From Cladorhizidae sp. MBARI D1340-BT2 (Eukaryota; Porifera; Demospongiae; Poecilosclerida; Cladorhizidae), in contig JAQNBH010000003.1 in the NCBI GenBank assembly GCA_028752905.1, positions 23,933,989-23,997,988 of the forward strand: 64,000 bases of DNA. Direction: 5' to 3'. Shown piece after piece: positions 1 to 12,434 of this stretch. The notes under the pieces were generated by a model that did not search any database, was not told where the DNA came from, and saw only the letters and a program-made list of their open reading frames with translations. Position numbers and translations under genes: made by a program. Each line of letters begins with the position of its first letter. Within the stretch, counting starts at the first letter, position 1.

Positions 1-3000
1 AGAAACATATAGACCAAATTAGGGCAAATATCAAGATAGAGAACACATAATGAAACCTATCATTCGAATCATATCAAGTCCATTACAGTGAAGTTTGCAG
101 AATATTATGGATGTTTGATATCAACAGAGAGCACAGAGAGAGTTCTATCTTAATAGCTATATATCAAGTCTATTCAGTGAAGTGTGGATAATCTACGAAG
201 CTAACATGTTTAGCATCAAGTAAGAGTACAATTCATAACTGCCCTAATTAACAAGACCAAAGTCCCAGATTTTGTCAACTGATAGAGAAGGCCCTTATCT
301 GCAACATGTGAACAGATTATCAATAAATGCAGTGGTTTTTCACTGGCAGGCCACCGCTTTGGCAACTGGAAAACGCCAGGAAAAATCCCAAACCTTACCA
401 CTTCAAATCACCATAACTTGCTAATACTTAGAGTACTCAAAATTTTGGCACGTACAAAAGACAGATAATTAGAAGGGCTATCCGGTGATATAAAAATTAT
501 CTTTTTGGGGTAAAGTGTAGAAAAGTTATGAGCTTCACGGCCAAAAAAAACAATATTTTTGGGGGGGGGAATGAGAAACATATAGACCAAATTAGGGCAA
601 ATATCAAGATAGAGAACACATAATGAAACCTATCATTCGAATCATATCAAGTCCATTATAGTGAAGTTTGCAGAATATTATGGATGTTTGATATCAACAG
701 AGAGCACAGAGAGAGACCTATCTTAATAGCTATATATCAAGTTTATTCAGTGAAGTGTGGAGAATCTATGAAGCTAACCTGTTTAGCATCAAGCGAGAGC
801 AGAGAGAAACCTATCTTGTGATTCTATCAAGTCCATTACTGTGAAGTATGCAGAATATACGGATGTTTGGTATCAAGAGAGAGAACAGAGAGAGGCCTAC
901 CTTTAGAGCTATATATCAAGTCTATTCAGTGAAGTGTGGAGAATCTATGAAGCTAACATATTTAGCTCAAGATAGAGAACACTGAGAGATACCTATCTTG
1001 CAAGTCCATTACAGTGAAGTGTGCAGAATATATGGATGCTTGGTATCAAGAGAGAGCACTTGGAGAGTCCTATCTTAATAGCTATATATCAAGTCTATTC
1101 AGTGAAGTGTGGATAATCTACGAAGCTAACATGTTTAGCATCAAGTAAGAGTACAATTCATAACTGCCCTAATTAACAAGACCAAATTCCCAGATTTTGT
1201 CAACTGATAGAGAAGGCCCTTATCTGCAACATGTGAACAGATTATCAATAAATGCATTGTTTTTTCACTGGCAGGCCACCGCTTTGGCAACTGGAAAACG
1301 CCAGGAAAAATCCCAAACCTTACCACTTCAAATCACCATAACTTGCTAATACTTAGAGTACTCAAAATATTGGCACGTACAAAAGACAGATAATTAGAAG
1401 GGCTATCCGATGATATAAAAATTATCTTTTGGGGGTAAAGTGTAGAAAAGTTATGAGCTTCACGGCAAAAAACCCCAATATTTTTGGGGGGAAAATGAGA
1501 AACATATAGACCAAATTAGGGCAAATATCAAGATAGAGAACACATAATGAAACCTATCATTCGAATCATATCAAGTCCATTACAGTGAAGTTTGCAGAAT
1601 ATTATGGATGTTTGATATCAACAGAGAGCACAGAGAGAGACCTATCTTAATAGCTATATATCAAGTTTATTCAGTGAAGTGTGGAGAATCTATGAAGCTA
1701 ACCTGTTTAGCATCAAGAGAGAGCAGAGAGAAACCTATCTTGTGATTCTATCAAGTCCATTACTGTGAAGTATGCAGAATATACGGATGTTTGGTATCAA
1801 GAGAGAGAACAGAGAGAGGCCTACCTTTAGAGCTATATATCAAGTCTATTCAGTGAAGTGTGGAGAATCTATGAAGCTAACATGTTTAGCTCAAGATAGA
1901 GAACACTGAGAGATACCTATCTTGCAAGTCCATTACAGTGAAGTGTGCAGAATATATGGATGTTTGGTATCAAGAGAGAGCACTTGGAGAGTCCTATCTT
2001 AATAGCTATATATCAAGTCTATTCAGTGAAGTGTGGATAATCTACGAAGCTAACATGTTTAGCATCAAGTAAGAGTACAATTCATAACTGCCCTAATTAA
2101 CAAGACCAAAGTCCCAGATTTTGTCAACTGATAGAGAAGGCCCTTATCTGCAACATGTGAACAGATTATCAATAAATGCAGTGGTTTTTCACTGGCAGGC
2201 CACCGCTTTGGCAACTGGAAAACGCCAGGAAAAATCCCAAACCTTACCACTTCAAATCACCATAACTTGCTAATACTTAGAGTACTCAAAATATTGGCAC
2301 GTATAAAAGACAGATAATTAGAAGGGCTATCCGGTGATATAAATATTATCTTTTGGGAGTAAAGTGTAGAAAAGTTATGAGCACCACGGCAAAAAACCGC
2401 AATATTTTTGGGGGGGAAATGAGAAACATATAGACCAAATTAGGGCAAATATCAAGATAGAGAACACATAATGAAACCTATCATTCGAATCATATCAAGT
2501 CCATTACAGTGAAGTGTGCAGAATATTATGGATGTTTGACATCAACAGAGAGCACAGAGAGAGACCTATCTTAATAGCTATATATCAAGTTTATTCAGTG
2601 AAGTGTGGAGAATCTATGAAGCTAACTTGTTTAGCATCAAGAGAGAGCAGAGAGAAACCTATCTTGTGATTCTATCAAGTCCATTACTGTGAAGTATGCA
2701 GAATATACGGATGTTTGGTATCAAGAGAGAGAACAGAGAGAGGCCTACCTTTAGAGCTATATCAAGTCTATTCAGTGAAGTGTGGAGAATCTATGAAGCT
2801 AACATGTTTAGCTCAAGATAGAGAACACTGAGAGATACCTATCTTGCAAGTCCATTACAGTGAAGTGTGCAGAATATATGGATGTTTGGTATCAAGAGAG
2901 AGCACTTGGAGAGTCCTATCTTAATAGCTATATATCAAGTCTATTCAGTGAAGTGTGGATAATCTACGAAGCTAACATGTTTAGCATCAAGTAAGAGTAC

Positions 3001-4185
3001 AATTCATAACTGCCCTAATTAACAAGACCAAAGTCCCAGATTTTGTCAACTGATAGAGAAGGCCCTTATCTGCAACATGTGAACAGATTATCAATAAATG
3101 CAGTGGTTTTTTACTGGCAGGCCACCGTTTTGGCAACTGGAAAACGCCAGGAAAAATCCCAAACCTTACCACTTCAAATCACCATAACTTGCTAATACTT
3201 AGAGTACTCAAAATATTGGCACGTACAAAAGACAGATAATTAGAAGGGCTATCCGGTGATATAAAAATTATCTTTTGGGGGTAAAGTGTAGAAAAGTTAT
3301 GAGCTTCACGGCAAAAAAACCCAATATTTTTGGGGGGGAAATGAGAAACATATAGACCAAATTAGGGCAAATATCAAGATAGAGAACACATAATGAAACC
3401 TATCATTCGAATCATATCAAGTCCATTACAGTGAAGTGTGCAGAATATTATGGATGTTTGATATCAACAGAGAGCACAGAGAGAGACCTATCTTAATAGC
3501 TATATATCAAGTTTATTCAGTGAAGTGTGGAGAATCTATGAAGCTAACCTGTTTAGCATCAAGCGAGAGCAGAGAGAAACCTATCTTGTGATTCTATCAA
3601 GTCCATTACTGTGAAGTATGCAGAATATACGGATGTTTGGTATCAAGAGAGAGAACAGAGAGAGGCCTACCTTTAGAGCTATATATCAAGTCTATTCAGT
3701 GAAGTGTGGAGAATCTATGAAGCTAACATGTTTAGCTCAAGATAGAGAACACAGAGATACCTATCTTGCAAGTCCATTACAGTGAAGTGTGCAGAATATA
3801 TGGATGCTTGGTATCAAGAGAGAGCACTTGGAGAGTCCTATCTTAATAGCTATATATCAAGTCTATTCAGTGAAGTGTGGATAAGCTACGAAGCTAACAT
3901 GTTTAGCATCAAGTAAGAGTACAATTCATAACTGCCCTAATTAACAAGACCAAAGTCCCAGATTTTGTCAACTGATAGAGAAGGCCCTTATCTGCAACAT
4001 GTGAACAGATTATCAATAAATGCAGTGGTTTTTCACTGGCAGGCCACCGCTTTGGCAACTGGAAAACGCCAGGAAAAATCCCAAACCTTACCACTTCAAA
4101 TCACCATAACTTGCTAATACTTAGAGTACTCAAAATTTTGGCACGTACAAAAGACAGATAATTAGAAGGGCTATCCGGTGATATA
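1..4185. repeat. Left copy of a long duplicated array segment (offset 12437 bp)
   Basis: Positions 1 to about 4185 match 12438 to about 23502 once the retrotransposon and one target copy (6880 bp) are removed. The order of units is the same (short, long, long, long, long, part of the next), and rare markers coincide, such as 'aaatgcattg' near 1251 and 13688. I noticed only a few single-base differences (for example near 560, 1190 and 1434 in this copy). Similarity stops near 4186, where this copy has 'ataaaaattatc' and the other has 'ataaacattatc' with a different junction. Confidence 0.82.
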
Positions 4186-7030
4186 AAAATTATCTTTTTG
4201 GGGTAAAGTGTAGCAAAGTTATGAGCTTCACGGCAAAAAAAATTTATATTTTGGGGGGGGAAATGAGAAACATATAGACCAAATTAGGGCAAATATCAAG
4301 ATAGAGAACACATAATGAAACCTATCATTCGAATCATATCAAGTCCATTACAGTGAAGTTTGCAGAATATTATGGATGTTTGATATCAACAGAGAGCACA
4401 GAGAGAGACCTATCTTAATAGCTATATATCAAGTTTATTCAGTGAAGTGTGGAGAATCTATGAAGCTAACCTGTTTAGCATCAAGAGAGAGCAGAGAGAA
4501 ACCTATCTTGTGATTCTATCAAGTCCATTACTGTGAAGTATGCAGAATATACGGATGTTTGGTATCAAGAGAGAGAACAGAGAGAGGCCTACCTTTAGAG
4601 CTATATATCAAGTCTATTCAGTGAAGTGTGGAGAATCTATGAAGCTAACATGTTTAGCTCAAGATAGAGAACACTGAGAGATACCTATCTTGCAAGTCCA
4701 TTACAGTGAAGTGTGCAGAATATATGGATGTTTGGTATCAAGAGAGAGCACTTGGAGAGTCCTATCTTAATAGCTATATATCAAGTCTATTCAGTGAAGT
4801 GTGGATAATCTACGAAGCTAACATGTTTAGCATCAAGTAAGAGTACAATTCATAACTGCCCTAATTAACAAGACCAAAGTCCCAGATTTTGTCAACTGAT
4901 AGAGAAGGCCCTTATCTGCAACATGTGAACAGATTATCAATAAATGCAGTGGTTTTTCACTGGCAGGCCACCGCTTTGGCAACTGGAAAACGCCAGGAAA
5001 AATCCCAAACCTTACCACTTCAAATCACCATAACTTGCTAATACTTAGAGTACTCAAAATATTGGCACGTATAAAAGACAGATAATTAGAAGGGCTATCC
5101 GGTGATATAAATATTATCTTTTGGGAGTAAAGTGTAGAAAAGTTATGAGCACCACGGCAAAAAACCGCAATATTTTTGGGGGGGAAATGAGAAACATATA
5201 GACCAAATTAGGGCAAATATCAAGATAGAGAACACATAATGAAACCTATCATTCGAATCATATCAAGTCCATTACAGTGAAGTGTGCAGAATATTATGGA
5301 TGTTTGACATCAACAGAGAGCACAGAGAGAGACCTATCTTAATAGCTATATATCAAGTTTATTCAGTGAAGTGTGGAGAATCTATGAAGCTAACTTGTTT
5401 AGCATCAAGAGAGAGCAGAGAGAAACCTATCTTGTGATTCTATCAAGTCCATTACTGTGAAGTATGCAGAATATACGGATGTTTGGTATCAAGAGAGAGA
5501 ACAGAGAGAGGCCTACCTTTAGAGCTATATCAAGTCTATTCAGTGAAGTGTGGAGAATCTATGAAGCTAACATGTTTAGCTCAAGATAGAGAACACTGAG
5601 AGATACCTATCTTGCAAGTCCATTACAGTGAAGTGTGCAGAATATATGGATGTTTGGTATCAAGAGAGAGCACTTGGAGAGTCCTATCTTAATAGCTATA
5701 TATCAAGTCTATTCAGTGAAGTGTGGATAATCTACGAAGCTAACATGTTTAGCATCAAGTAAGAGTACAATTCATAACTGCCCTAATTAACAAGACCAAA
5801 GTCCCAGATTTTGTCAACTGATAGAGAAGGCCCTTATCTGCAACATGTGAACAGATTATCAATAAATGCAGTGGTTTTTTACTGGCAGGCCACCGTTTTG
5901 GCAACTGGAAAACGCCAGGAAAAATCCCAAACCTTACCACTTCAAATCACCATAACTTGCTAATACTTAGAGTACTCAAAATATTGGCACGTACAAAAGA
6001 CAGATAATTAGAAGGGCTATCCGGTGATATAAAAATTATCTTTTGGGGGTAAAGTGTAGAAAAGTTATGAGCTTCACGGCAAAAAAACCCAATATTTTTG
6101 GGGGGGAAATGAGAAACATATAGACCAAATTAGGGCAAATATCAAGATAGAGAACACATAATGAAACCTATCATTCGAATCATATCAAGTCCATTACAGT
6201 GAAGTGTGCAGAATATTATGGATGTTTGATATCAACAGAGAGCACAGAGAGAGACCTATCTTAATAGCTATATATCAAGTTTATTCAGTGAAGTGTGGAG
6301 AATCTATGAAGCTAACCTGTTTAGCATCAAGCGAGAGCAGAGAGAAACCTATCTTGTGATTCTATCAAGTCCATTACTGTGAAGTATGCAGAATATACGG
6401 ATGTTTGGTATCAAGAGAGAGAACAGAGAGAGGCCTACCTTTAGAGCTATATATCAAGTCTATTCAGTGAAGTGTGGAGAATCTATGAAGCTAACATGTT
6501 TAGCTCAAGATAGAGAACACAGAGATACCTATCTTGCAAGTCCATTACAGTGAAGTGTGCAGAATATATGGATGCTTGGTATCAAGAGAGAGCACTTGGA
6601 GAGTCCTATCTTAATAGCTATATATCAAGTCTATTCAGTGAAGTGTGGATAAGCTACGAAGCTAACATGTTTAGCATCAAGTAAGAGTACAATTCATAAC
6701 TGCCCTAATTAACAAGACCAAAGTCCCAGATTTTGTCAACTGATAGAGAAGGCCCTTATCTGCAACATGTGAACAGATTATCAATAAATGCAGTGGTTTT
6801 TCACTGGCAGGCCACCGCTTTGGCAACTGGAAAACGCCAGGAAAAATCCCAAACCTTACCACTTCAAATCACCATAACTTGCTAATACTTAGAGTACTCA
6901 AAATTTTGGCACGTACAAAAGACAGATAATTAGAAGGGCTATCCGGTGATATAAAAATTATCTTTTTGGGGTAAAGTGTAGCAAAGTTATGAGCTTCACG
7001 GCAAAAAAAATTTATATTTTGGGGGGGGAA
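1495..7030. repeat. Three-unit higher-order repeat, two tandem copies (2768 bp period)
   Basis: Units at 1495-4262 and 4263-7030 form two adjacent copies of a three-long-unit block. Shared private markers include 'gggagtaaag' with 'gcaccacgg' in the first unit, 'ttttttactgg' with 'accgttttgg' in the second, and 'tgtagcaaag' followed by a tttatatt junction in the third. Spacing between matching markers is 2768 bp throughout. Confidence 0.85.
2656..2660. other. Empty insertion site matching the retrotransposon target
   Basis: AACCT here lies exactly 12437 bp before the left target duplication at 15093-15097, within the duplicated segment. The flanks are the same (gagagcagagag before, atcttgtgattc after). 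It is the unoccupied paralogue of the insertion site. Confidence 0.85.
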
Positions 7031-7602
7031 ATGAGAAACATATAGACCAAATTAGGGCAAATATCAAGATAGAGAACACATAATGAAACCTATCATTCGA
7101 ATCATATCAAGTCCATTACAGTGAAGTTTGCAGAATATTACGGATGTTTGATATCAACAGAGAGCACAGAGAGAGACCTATCTTAATAGCTATATATCAA
7201 GTTTATTCAGTGAAGTGTGGATAATCTACGAAGCTAACATGTTTAGCATCAAGTAAGAGTACAATTCATAACTGCCCTAATTAACAAGACCAAAGTCCCA
7301 GATTTTGTCAACTGATAGAGAAGGCCCTTATCTGCAACATGTGAACAGATTATCAATAAATGCAGTGGTTTTTCACTGGCAGGCCACCGCTTTGGCAACT
7401 GGAAAACGCCAGGAAAAATCCCAAACCTTACCACTTCAAATCACCATAACTTGCTAATACTTAGAGTACTCAAAATATTGGCACGTATAAAAGACAGATA
7501 ATTAGAAGGGCTATCCGGTGATATAAATATTATCTTTTGGGAGTAAAGTGTAGAAAAGTTATGAGCACCACGGCAAAAAACCGCAATATTTTTGGGGGGA
7601 AA
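7031..7602. repeat. Short satellite unit, junction type I (572 bp)
   Basis: This unit is the same length as the common short form but has a different breakpoint. It reads 'gagagacctatc' and 'caagtttattcag' (A1/B1 versions) before changing to 'gtggataatctacg' (B3 version). The exchange was therefore between B1 and B3, not A1 and A3. Only this unit and its block copy at 9447-10018 have this junction; both also carry 'attacgg' instead of 'attatgg' in A1. Confidence 0.88.
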
Positions 7603-10600
7603 ATGAGAAACATATAGACCAAATTAGGGCAAATATCAAGATAGAGAACACATAATGAAACCTATCATTCGAATCATATCAAGTCCATTACAGTGAAGTG
7701 TGCAGAATATTATGGATGTTTGACATCAACAGAGAGCACAGAGAGAGACCTATCTTAATAGCTATATATCAAGTTTATTCAGTGAAGTGTGGAGAATCTA
7801 TGAAGCTAACTTGTTTAGCATCAAGAGAGAGCAGAGAGAAACCTATCTTGTGATTCTATCAAGTCCATTACTGTGAAGTATGCAGAATATACGGATGTTT
7901 GGTATCAAGAGAGAGAACAGAGAGAGGCCTACCTTTAGAGCTATATCAAGTCTATTCAGTGAAGTGTGGAGAATCTATGAAGCTAACATGTTTAGCTCAA
8001 GATAGAGAACACTGAGAGATACCTATCTTGCAAGTCCATTACAGTGAAGTGTGCAGAATATATGGATGTTTGGTATCAAGAGAGAGCACTTGGAGAGTCC
8101 TATCTTAATAGCTATATATCAAGTCTATTCAGTGAAGTGTGGATAATCTACGAAGCTAACATGTTTAGCATCAAGTAAGAGTACAATTCATAACTGCCCT
8201 AATTAACAAGACCAAAGTCCCAGATTTTGTCAACTGATAGAGAAGGCCCTTATCTGCAACATGTGAACAGATTATCAATAAATGCAGTGGTTTTTCACTG
8301 GCAGGCCACCGCTTTGGCAACTGGAAAACGCCAGGAAAAATCCCAAACCTTACCACTTCAAATCACCATAACTTGCTAATACTTAGAGTACTCAAAATAT
8401 TGGCACGTATAAAAGACAGATAATTAGAAGGGCTATCCGGTGATATAAATATTATCTTTTGGGAGTAAAGTGTAGAAAAGTTATGAGCACCACGGCAAAA
8501 AACCGCAATATTTTTGGGGGGGAAATGAGAAACATATAGACCAAATTAGGGCAAATATCAAGATAGAGAACACATAATGAAACCTATCATTCGAATCATA
8601 TCAAGTCCATTACAGTGAAGTGTGCAGAATATTATGGATGTTTGACATCAACAGAGAGCACAGAGAGAGACCTATCTTAATAGCTATATATCAAGTTTAT
8701 TCAGTGAAGTGTGGAGAATCTATGAAGCTAACCTGTTTAGCATCAAGCGAGAGCAGAGAGAAACCTATCTTGTGATTCTATCAAGTCCATTACTGTGAAG
8801 TATGCAGAATATACGGATGTTTGGTATCAAGAGAGAGAACAGAGAGAGGCCTACCTTTAGAGCTATATATCAAGTCTATTCAGTGAAGTGTGGAGAATCT
8901 ATGAAGCTAACATGTTTAGCTCAAGATAGAGAACACAGAGATACCTATCTTGCAAGTCCATTACAGTGAAGTGTGCAGAATATATGGATGCTTGGTATCA
9001 AGAGAGAGCACTTGGAGAGTCCTATCTTAATAGCTATATATCAAGTCTATTCAGTGAAGTGTGGATAAGCTACGAAGCTAACATGTTTAGCATCAAGTAA
9101 GAGTACAATTCATAACTGCCCTAATTAACAAGACCAAAGTCCCAGATTTTGTCAACTGATAGAGAAGGCCCTTATCTGCAACATGTGAACAGATTATCAA
9201 TAAATGCAGTGGTTTTTCACTGGCAGGCCACCGCTTTGGCAACTGGAAAACGCCAGGAAAAATCCCAAACCTTACCACTTCAAATCACCATAACTTGCTA
9301 ATACTTAGAGTACTCAAAATTTTGGCACGTACAAAAGACAGATAATTAGAAGGGCTATCCGGTGATATAAAAATTATCTTTTTGGGGTAAAGTGTAGCAA
9401 AGTTATGAGCTTCACGGCAAAAAAAAATTATATTTTGGGGGGGGAAATGAGAAACATATAGACCAAATTAGGGCAAATATCAAGATAGAGAACACATAAT
9501 GAAACCTATCATTCGAATCATATCAAGTCCATTACAGTGAAGTTTGCAGAATATTACGGATGTTTGATATCAACAGAGAGCACAGAGAGAGACCTATCTT
9601 AATAGCTATATATCAAGTTTATTCAGTGAAGTGTGGATAATCTACGAAGCTAACATGTTTAGCATCAAGTAAGAGTACAATTCATAACTGCCCTAATTAA
9701 CAAGACCAAAGTCCCAGATTTTGTCAACTGATAGAGAAGGCCCTTATCTGCAACATGTGAACAGATTATCAATAAATGCAGTGGTTTTTCACTGGCAGGC
9801 CACCGCTTTGGCAACTGGAAAACGCCAGGAAAAATCCCAAACCTTACCACTTCAAATCACCATAACTTGCTAATACTTAGAGTACTCAAAATATTGGCAC
9901 GTATAAAAGACAGATAATTAGAAGGGCTATCCGGTGATATAAATATTATCTTTTGGGAGTAAAGTGTAGAAAAGTTATGAGCACCACGGCAAAAAACCGC
10001 AATATTTTGGGGGGGGAAATGAGAAACATATAGACCAAATTAGGGCAAATATCAAGATAGAGAACACATAATGAAACCTATCATTCGAATCATATCAAGT
10101 CCATTACAGTGAAGTGTGCAGAATATTATGGATGTTTGACATCAACAGAGAGCACAGAGAGAGACCTATCTTAATAGCTATATATCAAGTTTATTCAGTG
10201 AAGTGTGGAGAATCTATGAAGCTAACTTGTTTAGCATCAAGAGAGAGCAGAGAGAAACCTATCTTGTGATTCTATCAAGTCCATTACTGTGAAGTATGCA
10301 GAATATACGGATGTTTGGTATCAAGAGAGAGAACAGAGAGAGGCCTACCTTTAGAGCTATATCAAGTCTATTCAGTGAAGTGTGGAGAATCTATGAAGCT
10401 AACATGTTTAGCTCAAGATAGAGAACACTGAGAGATACCTATCTTGCAAGTCCATTACAGTGAAGTGTGCAGAATATATGGATGTTTGGTATCAAGAGAG
10501 AGCACTTGGAGAGTCCTATCTTAATAGCTATATATCAAGTCTATTCAGTGAAGTGTGGATAATCTACGAAGCTAACATGTTTAGCATCAAGTAAGAGTAC

Positions 10601-11862
10601 AATTCATAACTGCCCTAATTAACAAGACCAAAGTCCCAGATTTTGTCAACTGATAGAGAAGGCCCTTATCTGCAACATGTGAACAGATTATCAATAAATG
10701 CAGTGGTTTTTCACTGGCAGGCCACCGCTTTGGCAACTGGAAAACGCCAGGAAAAATCCCAAACCTTACCACTTCAAATCACCATAACTTGCTAATACTT
10801 AGAGTACTCAAAATATTGGCACGTATAAAAGACAGATAATTAGAAGGGCTATCCGGTGATATAAATATTATCTTTTGGGAGTAAAGTGTAGAAAAGTTAT
10901 GAGCACCACGGCAAAAAACCGCAATATTTTTGGGGGGAAAATGAGAAACATATAGACCAAATTAGGGCAAATATCAAGATAGAGAACACATAATGAAACC
11001 TATCATTCGAATCATATCAAGTCCATTACAGTGAAGTGTGCAGAATATTATGGATGTTTGATATCAACAGAGAGCACAGAGAGAGACCTATCTTAATAGC
11101 TATATATCAAGTTTATTCAGTGAAGTGTGGAGAATCTATGAAGCTAACCTGTTTAGCATCAAGCGAGAGCAGAGAGAAACCTATCTTGTGATTCTATCAA
11201 GTCCATTACTGTGAAGTATGCAGAATATACGGATGTTTGGTATCAAGAGAGAGAACAGAGAGAGGCCTACCTTTAGAGCTATATATCAAGTCTATTCAGT
11301 GAAGTGTGGAGAATCTATGAAGCTAACATGTTTAGCTCAAGATAGAGAACACAGAGATACCTATCTTGCAAGTCCATTACAGTGAAGTGTGCAGAATATA
11401 TGGATGCTTGGTATCAAGAGAGAGCACTTGGAGAGTCCTATCTTAATAGCTATATATCAAGTCTATTCAGTGAAGTGTGGATAAGCTACGAAGCTAACAT
11501 GTTTAGCATCAAGTAAGAGTACAATTCATAACTGCCCTAATTAACAAGACCAAAGTCCCAGATTTTGTCAACTGATAGAGAAGGCCCTTATCTGCAACAT
11601 GTGAACAGATTATCAATAAATGCAGTGGTTTTTCACTGGCAGGCCACCGCTTTGGCAACTGGAAAACGCCAGGAAAAATCCCAAACCTTACCACTTCAAA
11701 TCACCATAACTTGCTAATACTTAGAGTACTCAAAATTTTGGCACGTACAAAAGACAGATAATTAGAAGGGCTATCCGGTAATATAAACATTATCTTTTTG
11801 GGGTAAAGTGTAGAAAAGTTATGAGCTTCACGGCAAAAAACAACAATATTTTTGGGGGGGAA
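7031..11862. repeat. Three-unit higher-order repeat, two tandem copies (2416 bp period)
   Basis: Block 7031-9446 (short type I, long, long) is followed by 9447-11862 with the same order and unit lengths (572 + 922 + 922). The rare type I short unit opens both copies. The copies differ in the third unit: 'gacatcaac' versus 'gatatcaac', and the end of the unit (tgtagcaaag with an attatatt junction versus tgtagaaaag with a caacaatatt junction). Confidence 0.82.
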
Positions 11863-12434
11863 ATGAGAAACATATAGACCAAATTAGGGCAAATATCAAG
11901 ATAGAGAACACATAATGAAACCTATCATTCGAATCATATCAAGTCCATTACAGTGAAGTTTGCAGAATATTATGGATGTTTGATATCAACAGAGAGCACA
12001 GAGAGAGTCCTATCTTAATAGCTATATATCAAGTCTATTCAGTGAAGTGTGGATAATCTACGAAGCTAACATGTTTAGCATCAAGTAAGAGTACAATTCA
12101 TAACTGCCCTAATTAACAAGACCAAAGTCCCAGATTTTGTCAACTGATAGAGAAGGCCCTTATCTGCAACATGTGAACAGATTATCAATAAATGCAGTGG
12201 TTTTTCACTGGCAGGCCACCGCTTTGGCAACTGGAAAACGCCAGGAAAAATCCCAAACCTTACCACTTCAAATCACCATAACTTGCTAATACTTAGAGTA
12301 CTCAAAATTTTGGCACGTACAAAAGACAGATAATTAGAAGGGCTATCCGGTGATATAAAAATTATCTTTTTGGAGTAAAGTGTAGAAAAGTTATGAGCTT
12401 CACGGCAAAAAACAACAATATTTTTGGGGGGGAA
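11863..12434. repeat. Representative short satellite unit, junction type II (572 bp)
   Basis: This unit keeps the head, the start of A1, B3 and the non-repetitive module, but lacks the rest: 352 bp, equal to four subrepeats. The switch lies in 'cacagagagag|tcctatc', where the left side is A1 sequence and the right side is A3 sequence. It then reads 'caagtctattcag' as in B3. The same junction is in 18 of the 20 short units, including the partial one at the window start, which has 'gttctatc' instead of 'gtcctatc'. Unequal exchange or slippage between A1 and A3 explains it. Confidence 0.88.

Noticed and set aside
216..401. A 61-codon minus-strand open frame present in all 69 units, as a candidate conserved small gene
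   Set aside because: It opens with GTG, not ATG, and its only ATG is near the end. It recurs because the satellite recurs, and most differences between units change the residue, which argues against protein-level selection.
408..590. A 60-codon minus-strand frame found in some units (also 12845, 26406, 28475, 34463, 41942)
   Set aside because: It opens with TTG and depends on the length of the junction homopolymers; it is broken in most units. No recognisable domain.
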